This document shows, piece by piece, positions 24,232 through 33,015 of a stretch of DNA of 64,000 nucleotides (its first letter is position 1; every line of letters starts with the position of its first letter). The notes under the pieces are model-generated. The model made no database searches, was not told where the DNA came from, and saw only the letters and a list, made by a program, of their open reading frames with translations. The DNA is from Micromonospora sp. RHAY321 (lineage in GTDB: Bacteria; Actinomycetota; Actinomycetes; Mycobacteriales; Micromonosporaceae). Position numbers and translations under genes: made by a program. The stretch is from the NCBI RefSeq assembly GCF_023896955.1, contig NZ_JAMHIW010000006.1, forward strand, positions 248,001 to 312,000. Direction: 5' to 3'.

Positions 24232-26859
24232 TCAGGGCGTGCCGGCGATGAAGTGGCCCGCCTGGTCGACAATCATGTGGATGTAGCCGGAGCTGTTGTT
24301 GAACAGCACGATGGCTCCCTCATCGCCGACGCCCACGATGGCGTGGTTGGCGGCGGTCTCACCGGCCACGAAGTTGACGTTCGACGCGGTCGGCTGGTCC
24401 GACCCGTTCGGGTGGGCGGTGAGCACGCCGCCCTTGGTCGGTGCGGTGACGGTCAGGTTCGCCACCAGCGCCGTCGGCCGCGGTGCCGTCTTGTCGCCCA
24501 GGGGGTCGAGGAACGGCACGGGGATTCCCGCCGAGCTGAAGGGCGACTGCGGCCATCCCTCTCCGGCCTCTCCCCGGCTGTCGTAGATCCGGCGCGGGCC
24601 GAACGGCACGAACACGTCGGTGGCACCGCCGCCGAACCAGCCGGCGAGGTCGGCCACCACATGGGTACGCCCGGAGCTGACGTTCTGGATGGCCACCTTG
24701 CCGTCGACCACCGGCACCATCACCAGGTTGGGGATGGTCTGCCCGGCGACGAAGTTCAGGTTCGACGCCACCGGCACCGCCGTGCCGTACGGGTGGACGG
24801 TGAGCACACCGCCGGTCGTCGGCGCGGTCACGGTCACGTTGAGCACGGCGGCCGTGACCCCCGACGGAATCCGCCCGGTCAGGTCCAGCGTCCGGCCGGT
24901 GTTCGGTGCGAGCGGCGAGCTGCCCGTGTTGCGGGTGTCCAGGACCCGCAACGGGGCGATGGACCGGAATCCGGAGCCGCTGGCCGAGTAGTAACCCTGG
25001 AGGTCGGCGACGACGTGCACGGTGCCGCTGGCGGTGTTGCGAATGCGCAGGTTGCCGTTGGTCATCGGCACGGTGACCAGGTTCGGCACGGTCTCACCGG
25101 GCACGAAGTTGACGTTCGACACGTCCGGCAGGGTGGCGCCGTCGGGATAGACCCGCAGGAACCCGCCGGTGGTCGGCGCGGTGACGGTCACGTTCAGCAC
25201 CACGGCGCTGATGTCCGCCGCCGGGAGCCCGTTGACCTGCGGCAGCGCGAGCACGACCTCGGCGTTCGCCGGGATCGGCACGGTGTCCGGCACCCCGATC
25301 GCGGCGCGCGTGTCCAGCACCCGCTGCGGTGGCAGGGGCGTGTAGGCGGCACCGACCACCGTGCAGGTGAGGACCGGGGTCCCGAAGACTCTCCGGAAGT
25401 CGTTGAAGCTCACCTGGTGGGTTTCGCAGGCCTTGCCGGCCCTGCGGAAGTGACGGTCCTCCGGCCCGACCCGACCGATCCGGCGGAACGGCTCGTCGCT
25501 CCAACTGCGGGACACCTTGCCCACCGGGCCGTCGGTGGTCCACGCGGCGGTGACCGAGAGGCCGACGGTCACGTCCAGGGGCGAGCCACCGGGCTTGTGG
25601 TGGACCGGGATCTCCCGCACCGTCACCGGGCCCTGCGCCTCGACGGCACCCCGGTCGTGGTAGCCGGGACCGGTGCCGGTGTTGGGCGTCTCCGGGCTGT
25701 CCGTGTGCGGGTTGTCCAGCAGGTCGGTACGGGAGACACCCTCGGCGGTGGCGTCGGCCGAGTCGACGGCCGGAGAGTGGCGGGAGATCTCGTAGTACGG
25801 CCGCTCGTACGCCTGGGTCGCCGTCAGCCACGGCACGGCGGCGATGTCGTGACCACCCTGGCCGGTGGCGGCGACGAACTCCGGCAGGCCGGTGTACTCG
25901 GTGGCACCCCAGCGGTAGAGCGGCCCGCCGCTGGCCGGCTCGATGAGGTTGTAGTCCGCCACTGTCTGGGGAACGCTCTCGGCTGAGACGGCGATGGCGG
26001 TCGCCTCCGACGGCACCTCGCACGCCACGGCGTCACTGAGGGGGCCGGTTGCGGTCTCCAGGATGTTGTTCCGGATCGACACGCCCGGCGAGGTGCCGGT
26101 GACGTCCACGGCGAGGGTGCAGTCGGTCTCCAGGGTGTTGCCGACGATCTTCGTACCGGGCGCGTCGCGCACCGTGATCCCGCTCTGGGTGAAGGTGCTG
26201 GCGGTGACCAGCGCCCCGGCGACTCCCGGATCCACCACCAGGCCCCTGCCCGGTCCGACGTAGCTGCGGCTCACCGTGATGTGCTCGGACGCGCCGGTGA
26301 TCCGGATCGCTGCGGGGGCGTCGTACTCGGAGGCGACGAGCCGGTCGAGGGTGATCCGGCTGGAACCGTTGACGAGGACCCCCTCGGCCGTTCCGTCGCC
26401 TGCGGCCAGGAAGCCATCGAGGACGACGTCGTGGACCCCGGTGAGGGTGAAGGCACTCTCGTTGCCATTGGCACCGCGCCGTTTGCCGACCTTGACCACG
26501 GTGGTGCTGAGGCCCGGCCCGTTCAGCGCCCGGAAGGTGATCGGGGCGCCGTCCGTACCTGACCGGGTGAGCGTCACCGACTCCCGGTAGTCCCCCGGCT
26601 GCACCAGGACCGTCTGGCCGGGTCCGGCCACCGCCGCGGCCTGGGTGATGGTGCAGAACGGCGCCTCGATGGTGCCGTTGCCGGCCATGGTGCAGCCCAC
26701 CTTGCTGACGTACAGGTCGGTGCCGGAGGCAGCGGCGGCTGGTGCGAGGGCGGGCACGGATGCCGGCGTGCGGGCGGCGGCGGGCGCCGCCGGGCCGACC
26801 AGGCCGGCGGCACCGATCAACGGTACGAGCGCGAATCGCGCCATCACAGATCGTGTCAT
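24232..26859 (-). CDS. Secreted beta-helix / LDTR-module protein, paralogue 2 of 4
   Basis: 875 residues from ATG 26859 (GGAAAAG-type site upstream). Same plan as its neighbours: signal peptide ending near 'AAAPAAARTPA', N-terminal 'DLYVSKVGC...APFCTIT', beta-helix repeats including 'IVGNTLETDC' and 'VSIRNNILET', middle domain with a Cys pair, then three modules beginning RVLDTRAAIG, RVLDTRNTGS and RIYDSRGEAG. It differs in module 3, where the cysteine-containing insertion of the other three copies is replaced by a Cys-free segment (IPVPFLDPLGD). Only 35 bases separate it from the upstream paralogue 3 gene, so the two are probably co-transcribed. Confidence 0.82.
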   Translation of the reverse strand: MTRSVMARFALVPLIGAAGLVGPAAPAAARTPASVPALAPAAAASGTDLYVSKVGCTMAGNGTIEAPFCTITQAAAVAGPGQTVLVQPGDYRESVTLTRSGTDGAPITFRALNGPGLSTTVVKVGKRRGANGNESAFTLTGVHDVVLDGFLAAGDGTAEGVLVNGSSRITLDRLVASEYDAPAAIRITGASEHITVSRSYVGPGRGLVVDPGVAGALVTASTFTQSGITVRDAPGTKIVGNTLETDCTLAVDVTGTSPGVSIRNNILETATGPLSDAVACEVPSEATAIAVSAESVPQTVADYNLIEPASGGPLYRWGATEYTGLPEFVAATGQGGHDIAAVPWLTATQAYERPYYEISRHSPAVDSADATAEGVSRTDLLDNPHTDSPETPNTGTGPGYHDRGAVEAQGPVTVREIPVHHKPGGSPLDVTVGLSVTAAWTTDGPVGKVSRSWSDEPFRRIGRVGPEDRHFRRAGKACETHQVSFNDFRRVFGTPVLTCTVVGAAYTPLPPQRVLDTRAAIGVPDTVPIPANAEVVLALPQVNGLPAADISAVVLNVTVTAPTTGGFLRVYPDGATLPDVSNVNFVPGETVPNLVTVPMTNGNLRIRNTASGTVHVVADLQGYYSASGSGFRSIAPLRVLDTRNTGSSPLAPNTGRTLDLTGRIPSGVTAAVLNVTVTAPTTGGVLTVHPYGTAVPVASNLNFVAGQTIPNLVMVPVVDGKVAIQNVSSGRTHVVADLAGWFGGGATDVFVPFGPRRIYDSRGEAGEGWPQSPFSSAGIPVPFLDPLGDKTAPRPTALVANLTVTAPTKGGVLTAHPNGSDQPTASNVNFVAGETAANHAIVGVGDEGAIVLFNNSSGYIHMIVDQAGHFIAGTP

Positions 26860-26894
26860 CGATAACCCCAGGAAAAGTAGATCTCAAGCAACGG

Positions 26895-29498
26895 TCAGGA
26901 CGCGGCGGCGATGAAGTAGCCCGACTGGTCGACGATGACGTGGGACGTACCCCCGCTGTTGTGGAAGAGGTCGACGCCGGAGCCCACCGCGACCACGGCG
27001 GCGTTCGACGCGGTTTCGCCCGCGACGAAGTTGACGTTCGAGGCGGTGGGTCGCTGCCCCCCGCCCGGATAGACGGTGAGCAAGCCGGCCGTGGTCGGTG
27101 CGGTAACGGTCACGTTGCCCACGATCGCGGTCGGGGCCGGGCAGGCCGGCACGCAGGTCACGCTGCTCCGGAACGGCGCGAACCGGACGGTCTCCCGCGC
27201 GGCGAGCGGGGCCGGCGCGCGGCCGGCCAGCCCGGTGCTGTCCCGGGAGTCCACGATCCGCGTCGGCGTGATCGGTACGAACGTCTGGGCGGCGTCCGGG
27301 CTGAACCAACCGGCCAGGTCCGCGACGACGTGCGTGGTGCCGGAGCTGTTGTTGAAGATGTTGACCTGACCGTTCACGACCGGCACGGTGACCACGTTGG
27401 GGATGGTCTGCCCGGCGACGAAGTTGAGGTTGGACGCGGTGGGTGCCGTCGAGCCGTACGGGAAGACCGTGAGAACCCCGCCCGCGCTCGGCGCGGTGAC
27501 CGTCACGGAGAGCACGGCCGCCGTCGCGCCGACGGGCAGCCGCCCAGAGAGGTCGAGGGTCCGGGTGCCCTTGGCGGCGATCGGGCCTCCAACGCCCTCC
27601 CGGGTGTCGAGGACCCGCACCGGCGGTGCCGAGGCGAAGCCGGAACCGGTCGCGGCATAGAAGCCCTGAAGGTCGGCGACCAGGTGGACGCTGCCCGAGC
27701 CGGCGTTGTGGAACATGACCGACCCGTTGCGGACGGGTACGGTGACCTGGTTCGGCACTGTCTCCCCGGCAACGAAGTTGACGCTGGAGGCGGAGGTCCG
27801 CTCGCCGGCCGGGAAGACGCTGATGAAGCCGGCGGACGCCGGCTGGGTCACCGTCACGTTGAGGACGACCGCGCTGATGTCCGTGGCCGGAACACCACCG
27901 AGGGTGCCGATCGGCAGCTCGAGCACTCCATCGGGTGCCACCGGCTGGGAAATGGGAACACCGACCTTGGCTCGGGTGTCCAGCAGGCGGGTCGGGCTTA
28001 CCGGTACGTAACGCGCGCCGACCTGGGTGCAGACCCGCTCGTCGCCTCCGGCGGGCGACCGGAAGTCGGACACGCTGATCTGCACCTGGACGCAGGCATC
28101 ACCGGCCCGTCGCAGCGTGAACTCCGCAGTGGCGGAGTCGGTCACCCGCCACAGGTGCCCACCGTCGAGGGAATACGCGTACTGGGCCCGATCCTGCTCG
28201 ACCGGCCACGTCTGGTGCCAGCCGGCCCGCGCGACGATGTCGAGCGGTCCGCCGCCCACCTTGCGCTCGACACGTACCGGATCCTGGGTGACAGCCGATC
28301 GGGCTTCCACCGCTCCCCGGTCGCGGTAGCCGCTGCCGGTGCCGCTGTTCGCCGCGCCCGGATCGTCGGCGAAGGAACCGTCGAGCATGTCGGTGTCCAG
28401 GGCACCGGCGGCGGTGGCGTCGGCGGAGTCCCGGGCCGGCGACCCGCCCAGGGTGAAGAGGTAGTCACGGTGCAGGGCGTTCGTCCACGTGAGCTTCGGG
28501 TCAGCCGCGAGGTCGTGGGTGGCCTGCCCCGTCGCCGTCACGAAGGAGGCGAGGTCCGGGTAGTCGATGCCCGCCCAGTTGTAGGGTGCCCCGCCGCTGA
28601 GCGGTTCGATCAGGTTGTAGTCGGTGCTGGTCCCGGACACGGACTGGGCGGACACCCGGATCCCGGTCGCGTTCGTCGGGGTGGAGCAGCGCTTGCGCTG
28701 CCGGGCGGTGACGACGATGTTGTTGCGGATCGAGGCGCCCGGGGAGCTTCCGGCCACATCGATGCCGCGTCGACAGTCGACGTAGACCGTGTTGCCGGTG
28801 ACGGCCAGACCGACGGCGTCCGTCGCGACGAGGCCGGAGTTGTCGAACTGGTTCGCGGTCACGGTCGTAGCGGTCACGCCGGGCTCAATGGACACGGATG
28901 GATTCTGTGCGGCCCGGATGACACTCCGGCTGAGCATCACCGTGTCGGACTGGCCGCTGATCCGCACCCCGCTGAGGCCGCCGAGGCCGAGGTGGACGGT
29001 GAGCTTGTCAAGGCGAACCCGGCGGGAGTCCCGCACTGTCACGGCGTCAGCGAGATTGGCCCCGAACACGACCAGGCCCTCCACCGTCACGTCGTGCACA
29101 TTGGCGAGATCGAGGACGGTGCCCGTCACGGACGTGGTGTCGAAATTGCCGACTCGCGCCATCTGCCAGTTGACGTTGACCGCGCGAAAGGTGATCGGCG
29201 CGCCCTCGGTGCCGGACCGGGTGAACCGCACGCTCTCCCGGTACTCCCCCGGGTGGATCAGCACCGTCTGGCCCGGGCCAACCACCGCCGCCGCTTCCGA
29301 GATGGTGCAGAACGGCCGCTGCTCGCTGCCGTCTCCGGTGCTCTGACACCAGGTATCGCTGACGTGCAGTTCGTTGGCGACCGCCGCCGCGGTGACCGGT
29401 GCGGCCGCGGCGGGCGCGGGCGCCGCCGCGGGGCCTACCAGGGCCGCGCCACCGATCAGTGGTACGAGCGCGAGTCGCGCCCAACGTCGCATGTCCAT
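26895..29498 (-). CDS. Secreted beta-helix / LDTR-module protein, paralogue 3 of 4
   Basis: 867 residues. ATG 29498 (MDMRRWARLA) is preferred over the preceding TTG; GGGGGCCC lies upstream. Signal peptide, 'ELHVSDTWC...RPFCTIS', beta-helix with 'VTGNTVYVDCRRGIDVAG', middle domain with conserved Cys pair, three modules (RLLDTRAKVG, RVLDTREGVG, RIVDSRDSTG) and ending VDQSGYFIAAAS, identical to the end of paralogue 1 over most of that stretch. Module 3 carries a C-x3-C (TCVPACP). First gene of a likely two-gene unit with paralogue 2. Confidence 0.82.
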   Translation of the reverse strand: MDMRRWARLALVPLIGGAALVGPAAAPAPAAAAPVTAAAVANELHVSDTWCQSTGDGSEQRPFCTISEAAAVVGPGQTVLIHPGEYRESVRFTRSGTEGAPITFRAVNVNWQMARVGNFDTTSVTGTVLDLANVHDVTVEGLVVFGANLADAVTVRDSRRVRLDKLTVHLGLGGLSGVRISGQSDTVMLSRSVIRAAQNPSVSIEPGVTATTVTANQFDNSGLVATDAVGLAVTGNTVYVDCRRGIDVAGSSPGASIRNNIVVTARQRKRCSTPTNATGIRVSAQSVSGTSTDYNLIEPLSGGAPYNWAGIDYPDLASFVTATGQATHDLAADPKLTWTNALHRDYLFTLGGSPARDSADATAAGALDTDMLDGSFADDPGAANSGTGSGYRDRGAVEARSAVTQDPVRVERKVGGGPLDIVARAGWHQTWPVEQDRAQYAYSLDGGHLWRVTDSATAEFTLRRAGDACVQVQISVSDFRSPAGGDERVCTQVGARYVPVSPTRLLDTRAKVGVPISQPVAPDGVLELPIGTLGGVPATDISAVVLNVTVTQPASAGFISVFPAGERTSASSVNFVAGETVPNQVTVPVRNGSVMFHNAGSGSVHLVADLQGFYAATGSGFASAPPVRVLDTREGVGGPIAAKGTRTLDLSGRLPVGATAAVLSVTVTAPSAGGVLTVFPYGSTAPTASNLNFVAGQTIPNVVTVPVVNGQVNIFNNSSGTTHVVADLAGWFSPDAAQTFVPITPTRIVDSRDSTGLAGRAPAPLAARETVRFAPFRSSVTCVPACPAPTAIVGNVTVTAPTTAGLLTVYPGGGQRPTASNVNFVAGETASNAAVVAVGSGVDLFHNSGGTSHVIVDQSGYFIAAAS

Positions 29499-29623
29499 CA
29501 AGGGCCCCCGTGCAAATGTCGATCATGCAAGTTCGCGGAGAATACCGTGACAGACACCGATGTGGGCAGTGCTGGCCGGGTCGCGCGTCAGGACCGATCG
29601 GCTCGACAACAGAGTCGAACGGC

Positions 29624-29665
29624 GCAGCGGCCGGGTACCGGGTTGACCCGGTACCCGGCCGCTGC
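29624..29665 (-). terminator. Strong hairpin downstream of secreted paralogue 4
   Basis: Perfect 19-bp stem (29624-29642 with 29647-29665), loop TTGA, 16 bases after the paralogue 4 stop. The most stable hairpin in the window by eye; no T-run. Confidence 0.75.
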
Positions 29666-29681
29666 GGACCGTCGGCAGGCG

Positions 29682-32291
29682 TCAGAACACGGGGGCGAAG
29701 AAGTAGCCCGACTGGTCCACCACCACGTGCGTCTGCCCGCTGCTGTTGTTGAAGGCATCGACATACCCGTCGCCAACCCTCACGACGGCGAGATTGGACG
29801 CCGTCTCCCCGGCCACGAAGTTGACGTTGGACGCGCTCGGGGTCGCCACCCCGCTGGGGTACGCGGTCAGCACGCCCCCTGCCGTCGGCGCTGTGACGGT
29901 GAGGTTCAGCGCGGCGGCGGTCACCGGGGGGCACTCCTGCCCGCACCACGACTCCCCGAAGACCGCGACACTGCCCTTGGCGAACGGGTTGAACGGACCG
30001 TCGTAAACCTTGATCCACCCGGCGTTGACGCGGGAGTCCGCGATCCGCGCCTCGGAGGGTACGTATGTCTGGTTGGCGCCGGAGGCGACCGAGCCGTAGT
30101 AGCCCGCCAGGTCGACGATCACGTGGGTGGTCCCCGAACTGACGTTGCGAATCATCACCTTCCCGGCCACCACCGGCACGGTGACCAGGTTGGGGATGGT
30201 CTGCCGAGCCACGAAGTTCAGGTTCGAGGCCAGCGGTACGGGCGACCCGTCGGGGTAGACGGTGAGCACACCGGCCGTCGTCGGCCCGGTGACCGTGACG
30301 TTGACGACCGCCGCCGTCGCGTCCGCGGGCAGCTTCCCGGAGAGGTCCAGCCGCCGCTCACCGTTCGCGGCCAGCGGGGTGCCGGCACCGGTACGGGTGT
30401 CCAGCACCCGAGCCGGGTCGAGCGGCATGAACCCGGATGAACCGTGCCGGCTGTAGACGCCCTGAAGGTCGGCGATCAGGTGGACGGTGCCGCCGCTGCG
30501 GTTGACCAACCGGACGACCCCTCCCCGCACGCTCGTCGTGACCAGGTTCGGGACCGTCTCGTTGGCGACGAAGTTGACGCTCGACGTGGTGACGACCCCA
30601 CCCTCCGGGCGGGTACCGATGAAGCCGGCCGCGGTGGGCGCGGTGACGGTCAGGTTCAGCACCACCGCGCTGATGTCGGCGGCCGACACGCCACCGACGG
30701 CGGGAATTGCCACCACGACCTCGCCGTTGGCCGGAACCGGGGTGGTGGTGGCGATGCCGACCGCTGCCCGGGTGTCCAGCACCCGGGTCGGGGCGGACGG
30801 CGTGTAGCGGGCCCCGACCCTCGTGCAGCGCGAACCTCTCTTCGGGTCGGTTCGCCGGAACCCGTCGTAGCTGATCGAGATGGAGACGCAGTTCCGGCCA
30901 GCGCTCCCGAACGAGTGCGCGACCGTGCTGGCGGTGGTGGTCCGCGGGTACCGCGCGCCATCGAACTGGTAGGCGATGGTCCCGCCCTCCCCGTCCACCG
31001 GCCAGGTGTACTGCGGGATCCCGGTCGCCGTCACTGCGAAGGAGTCGTCTCCGGCCTTGTGCCGCAGGTCGTACTGCCCGTCCTTCAACGGGCCCTGAAC
31101 CTCGATCGCGCCACGGTCGTGGAAGCCGTTGCCCGTCCCCGTGTTCGCCACGGCGGGGTTGTCGCTGTGCGGATTGCCGAACATGTCGGTGCCCGGGACG
31201 CCCGGCGCCGCGGCGTTCGCGGAGTCGACGGCGGGCGAGGCCGGATCGGCCGGAAGGAAGGCCCTGGGGCCACTCTGGCTCGCGCCGATCAGTGGGTCGG
31301 CGGCGAGATCGTGCCCGCCCTGCCCGGTGGCCGCCCGGAATGACGCAAGGTCGGGATAGGCGGTACCGGCCCAGTGGTAGCTGGGACCACCGCTGATCGG
31401 GTCGATGAGGTTGTAGTCGGCGACGGCCCCGCTGGCGGCCGACGCGCCGACCGCGATGGCGATGGCATCCTGCGGTGTCTTGCAGGCGCCGTGGAACGGG
31501 CTGGTACGCACGATGTTGTTCTGGATCGACAGACCGGTCGACGTGGCGGTCGCGTCGATTCCCCGCACGCAGTTGGTGATCACGGTGTTGTTGGTGACGA
31601 CCGTGTCGGCGCCGGCGGCCAGCAAGCCGCCCATGTACAGCTGGTTGCCGACGACCTTGCTGCCGCTGACATCCGCGTCGATCCGGATGGCCGGGGTTCC
31701 CGACCCGTTCAGCCAGGACCGGCTGATGGTGATGGCGCGCGAGCTACCGGTGACGTGTACCGCCGCGGAGGCACCCGATGCGCGGGTGGCGATGTCGTTG
31801 ATGGTGACCCGGGTCGAGGTGTCGACCACGACGGGTGTGGCGCCGGTGGTTCCCACGACGTGGAAGCCCTCAACGACGACGTCGTGCACGTTGGCGATCC
31901 TGAAGACACTGCCCACGACGGTGGCGCCGAGGTTGCCGACGTTGATCGGGCCACTCAGGGTGTTGACGGCGCGGAAGGTGATCGGGGCGCCCTCGGCGCC
32001 CGAACGGGTCAGGTCCACGGACTCCGGGTATTCACCCGGCTGCACCAGCACGGTCTGGCCGGGCTGCACCACGGCCGCCGCCGCCGAGATCGTGCAGTAC
32101 GGCGCCCACTCGCTGCCGTCCGCGCCTGACGTGCAGCCCTGGCTGCTCACGTACAGCTCGTTGCCCGGAGCGGTCGCCGCCCGGGCAGCCGGCTCCGGGG
32201 CTGCCGCCACCGCGGGCGCCACCGGCCCCACCAGGCTCGCGCCACCAAGCAGCGGTACGACCGCGAGCCCAACCCATCTACGTTTGTCCAT
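29682..32291 (-). CDS. Secreted beta-helix / LDTR-module protein, paralogue 4 of 4
   Basis: 869 residues. ATG 32291 (MDKRRWVGLAVV) with GGGGGCTG nine bases upstream; the TTG just before is rejected. Signal peptide, 'ELYVSSQGC...APYCTIS', beta-helix with 'VVGNQLYMGG' and 'LSIQNNIVRT', middle domain with Cys pair, modules beginning RVLDTRAAVG, RVLDTRTGAG and (diverged) RIADSRVNAG. Module 3 has a C-x3-C (SWCGQECP). It is the most upstream copy and has its own terminator. The N-terminal sequence M(D)xRRWxxLAxVPLxGGxxLVG is nearly common to paralogues 3 and 4. Confidence 0.82.
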   Translation of the reverse strand: MDKRRWVGLAVVPLLGGASLVGPVAPAVAAAPEPAARAATAPGNELYVSSQGCTSGADGSEWAPYCTISAAAAVVQPGQTVLVQPGEYPESVDLTRSGAEGAPITFRAVNTLSGPINVGNLGATVVGSVFRIANVHDVVVEGFHVVGTTGATPVVVDTSTRVTINDIATRASGASAAVHVTGSSRAITISRSWLNGSGTPAIRIDADVSGSKVVGNQLYMGGLLAAGADTVVTNNTVITNCVRGIDATATSTGLSIQNNIVRTSPFHGACKTPQDAIAIAVGASAASGAVADYNLIDPISGGPSYHWAGTAYPDLASFRAATGQGGHDLAADPLIGASQSGPRAFLPADPASPAVDSANAAAPGVPGTDMFGNPHSDNPAVANTGTGNGFHDRGAIEVQGPLKDGQYDLRHKAGDDSFAVTATGIPQYTWPVDGEGGTIAYQFDGARYPRTTTASTVAHSFGSAGRNCVSISISYDGFRRTDPKRGSRCTRVGARYTPSAPTRVLDTRAAVGIATTTPVPANGEVVVAIPAVGGVSAADISAVVLNLTVTAPTAAGFIGTRPEGGVVTTSSVNFVANETVPNLVTTSVRGGVVRLVNRSGGTVHLIADLQGVYSRHGSSGFMPLDPARVLDTRTGAGTPLAANGERRLDLSGKLPADATAAVVNVTVTGPTTAGVLTVYPDGSPVPLASNLNFVARQTIPNLVTVPVVAGKVMIRNVSSGTTHVIVDLAGYYGSVASGANQTYVPSEARIADSRVNAGWIKVYDGPFNPFAKGSVAVFGESWCGQECPPVTAAALNLTVTAPTAGGVLTAYPSGVATPSASNVNFVAGETASNLAVVRVGDGYVDAFNNSSGQTHVVVDQSGYFFAPVF

Positions 32292-32399
32292 CAACAGCCC
32301 CCGTGGCAGAGTCGATCAAGTGCGCGTGAGCGTAGCGTGACACCGCTCGCTGCGAGCAGCGCCGATCGGTCGATGCCCTCGGCCCTTTGGCCCGAGGTG

Positions 32400-32873
32400 T
32401 CAGTCGTGGCGTTCGGTGCGCTCGATCTCTGCGAACGCCGCGCTCAGGTACGCGTCGAACGGCCGAGGTGTCAGCGCCAGCAGATCGGCCACGAGCAGCG
32501 GGGCGTGCCGAGCGAGCGCAACGGAATCGGGTGGGGAGTCGTCGTCGCCCGGGTCGTACACGCCGAGCGCCCCGGCCAGCAGGACCAGCACGACATGCGG
32601 GTCGACGTCCGGTCGCCACGGGGCGGCCGCCCGGACGCACTGCTCCAGCACCTGACGGACATCGTCGCCGTCCAGCCCGTCCGGGTGGGTCTCCTCCAGC
32701 AACAGCCGCACCACGGCACCGAGGACCAGACCCGATCGCTCGGCGGCGGCGAGGCGAGCCACCGCCACCTCGTACGCCTCGCTGTCCTGGGCCTTCGCGG
32801 CCTCGACCGCCTCGGTGGCGGCACCGGCGATCTCGCGGGCCGATGCGGGCAGGTGTCGCCAGGTGCCGGTCAT
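32400..32873 (-). CDS. Conserved hypothetical protein, 157 residues
   Basis: Start ATG 32873, with a GATGCT hexamer six bases upstream and no SD, i.e. leaderless; a longer frame to 33128 would overlap the divergent transporter gene and is rejected. The chain is mostly helical, Ala- and acidic-rich ('ASAREIAGAATEAVEAAKAQ', 'VLGAVVRLLLEETHPDGLDG', 'FDAYLSAAFAEIERTERHD'). I recognise no family. It is divergent from an MFS gene, leaving ~140 bases for both promoters. Confidence 0.65.
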   Translation of the reverse strand: MTGTWRHLPASAREIAGAATEAVEAAKAQDSEAYEVAVARLAAAERSGLVLGAVVRLLLEETHPDGLDGDDVRQVLEQCVRAAAPWRPDVDPHVVLVLLAGALGVYDPGDDDSPPDSVALARHAPLLVADLLALTPRPFDAYLSAAFAEIERTERHD

Positions 32874-33015
32874 CGGCCCAGCATCGCAGACCCGCCGGAC
32901 ATCGACGGATCGTCGTCGAGCTGAGTGGATCATCGTGCGATTGGTCACCCGACGGCCCCGGCCGCAGCCTGGTGCCGCCAAAACGGTTCGCGCGACGTCA
33001 CACCCGGCGAACAGA

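Noticed and set aside
26742..30440. 1232-residue open frame on the plus strand
   Set aside because: Antisense to the secreted paralogues 2-4. The translation is Gly/Arg/His-rich noise, and its repeats simply mirror the modules on the other strand.
21441..32291. Regular DNA repeats resembling a CRISPR or satellite array
   Set aside because: The repeats are ~330-390 bases apart, coding and in frame; they are the duplicated C-terminal modules, not a CRISPR. No cas gene is present.
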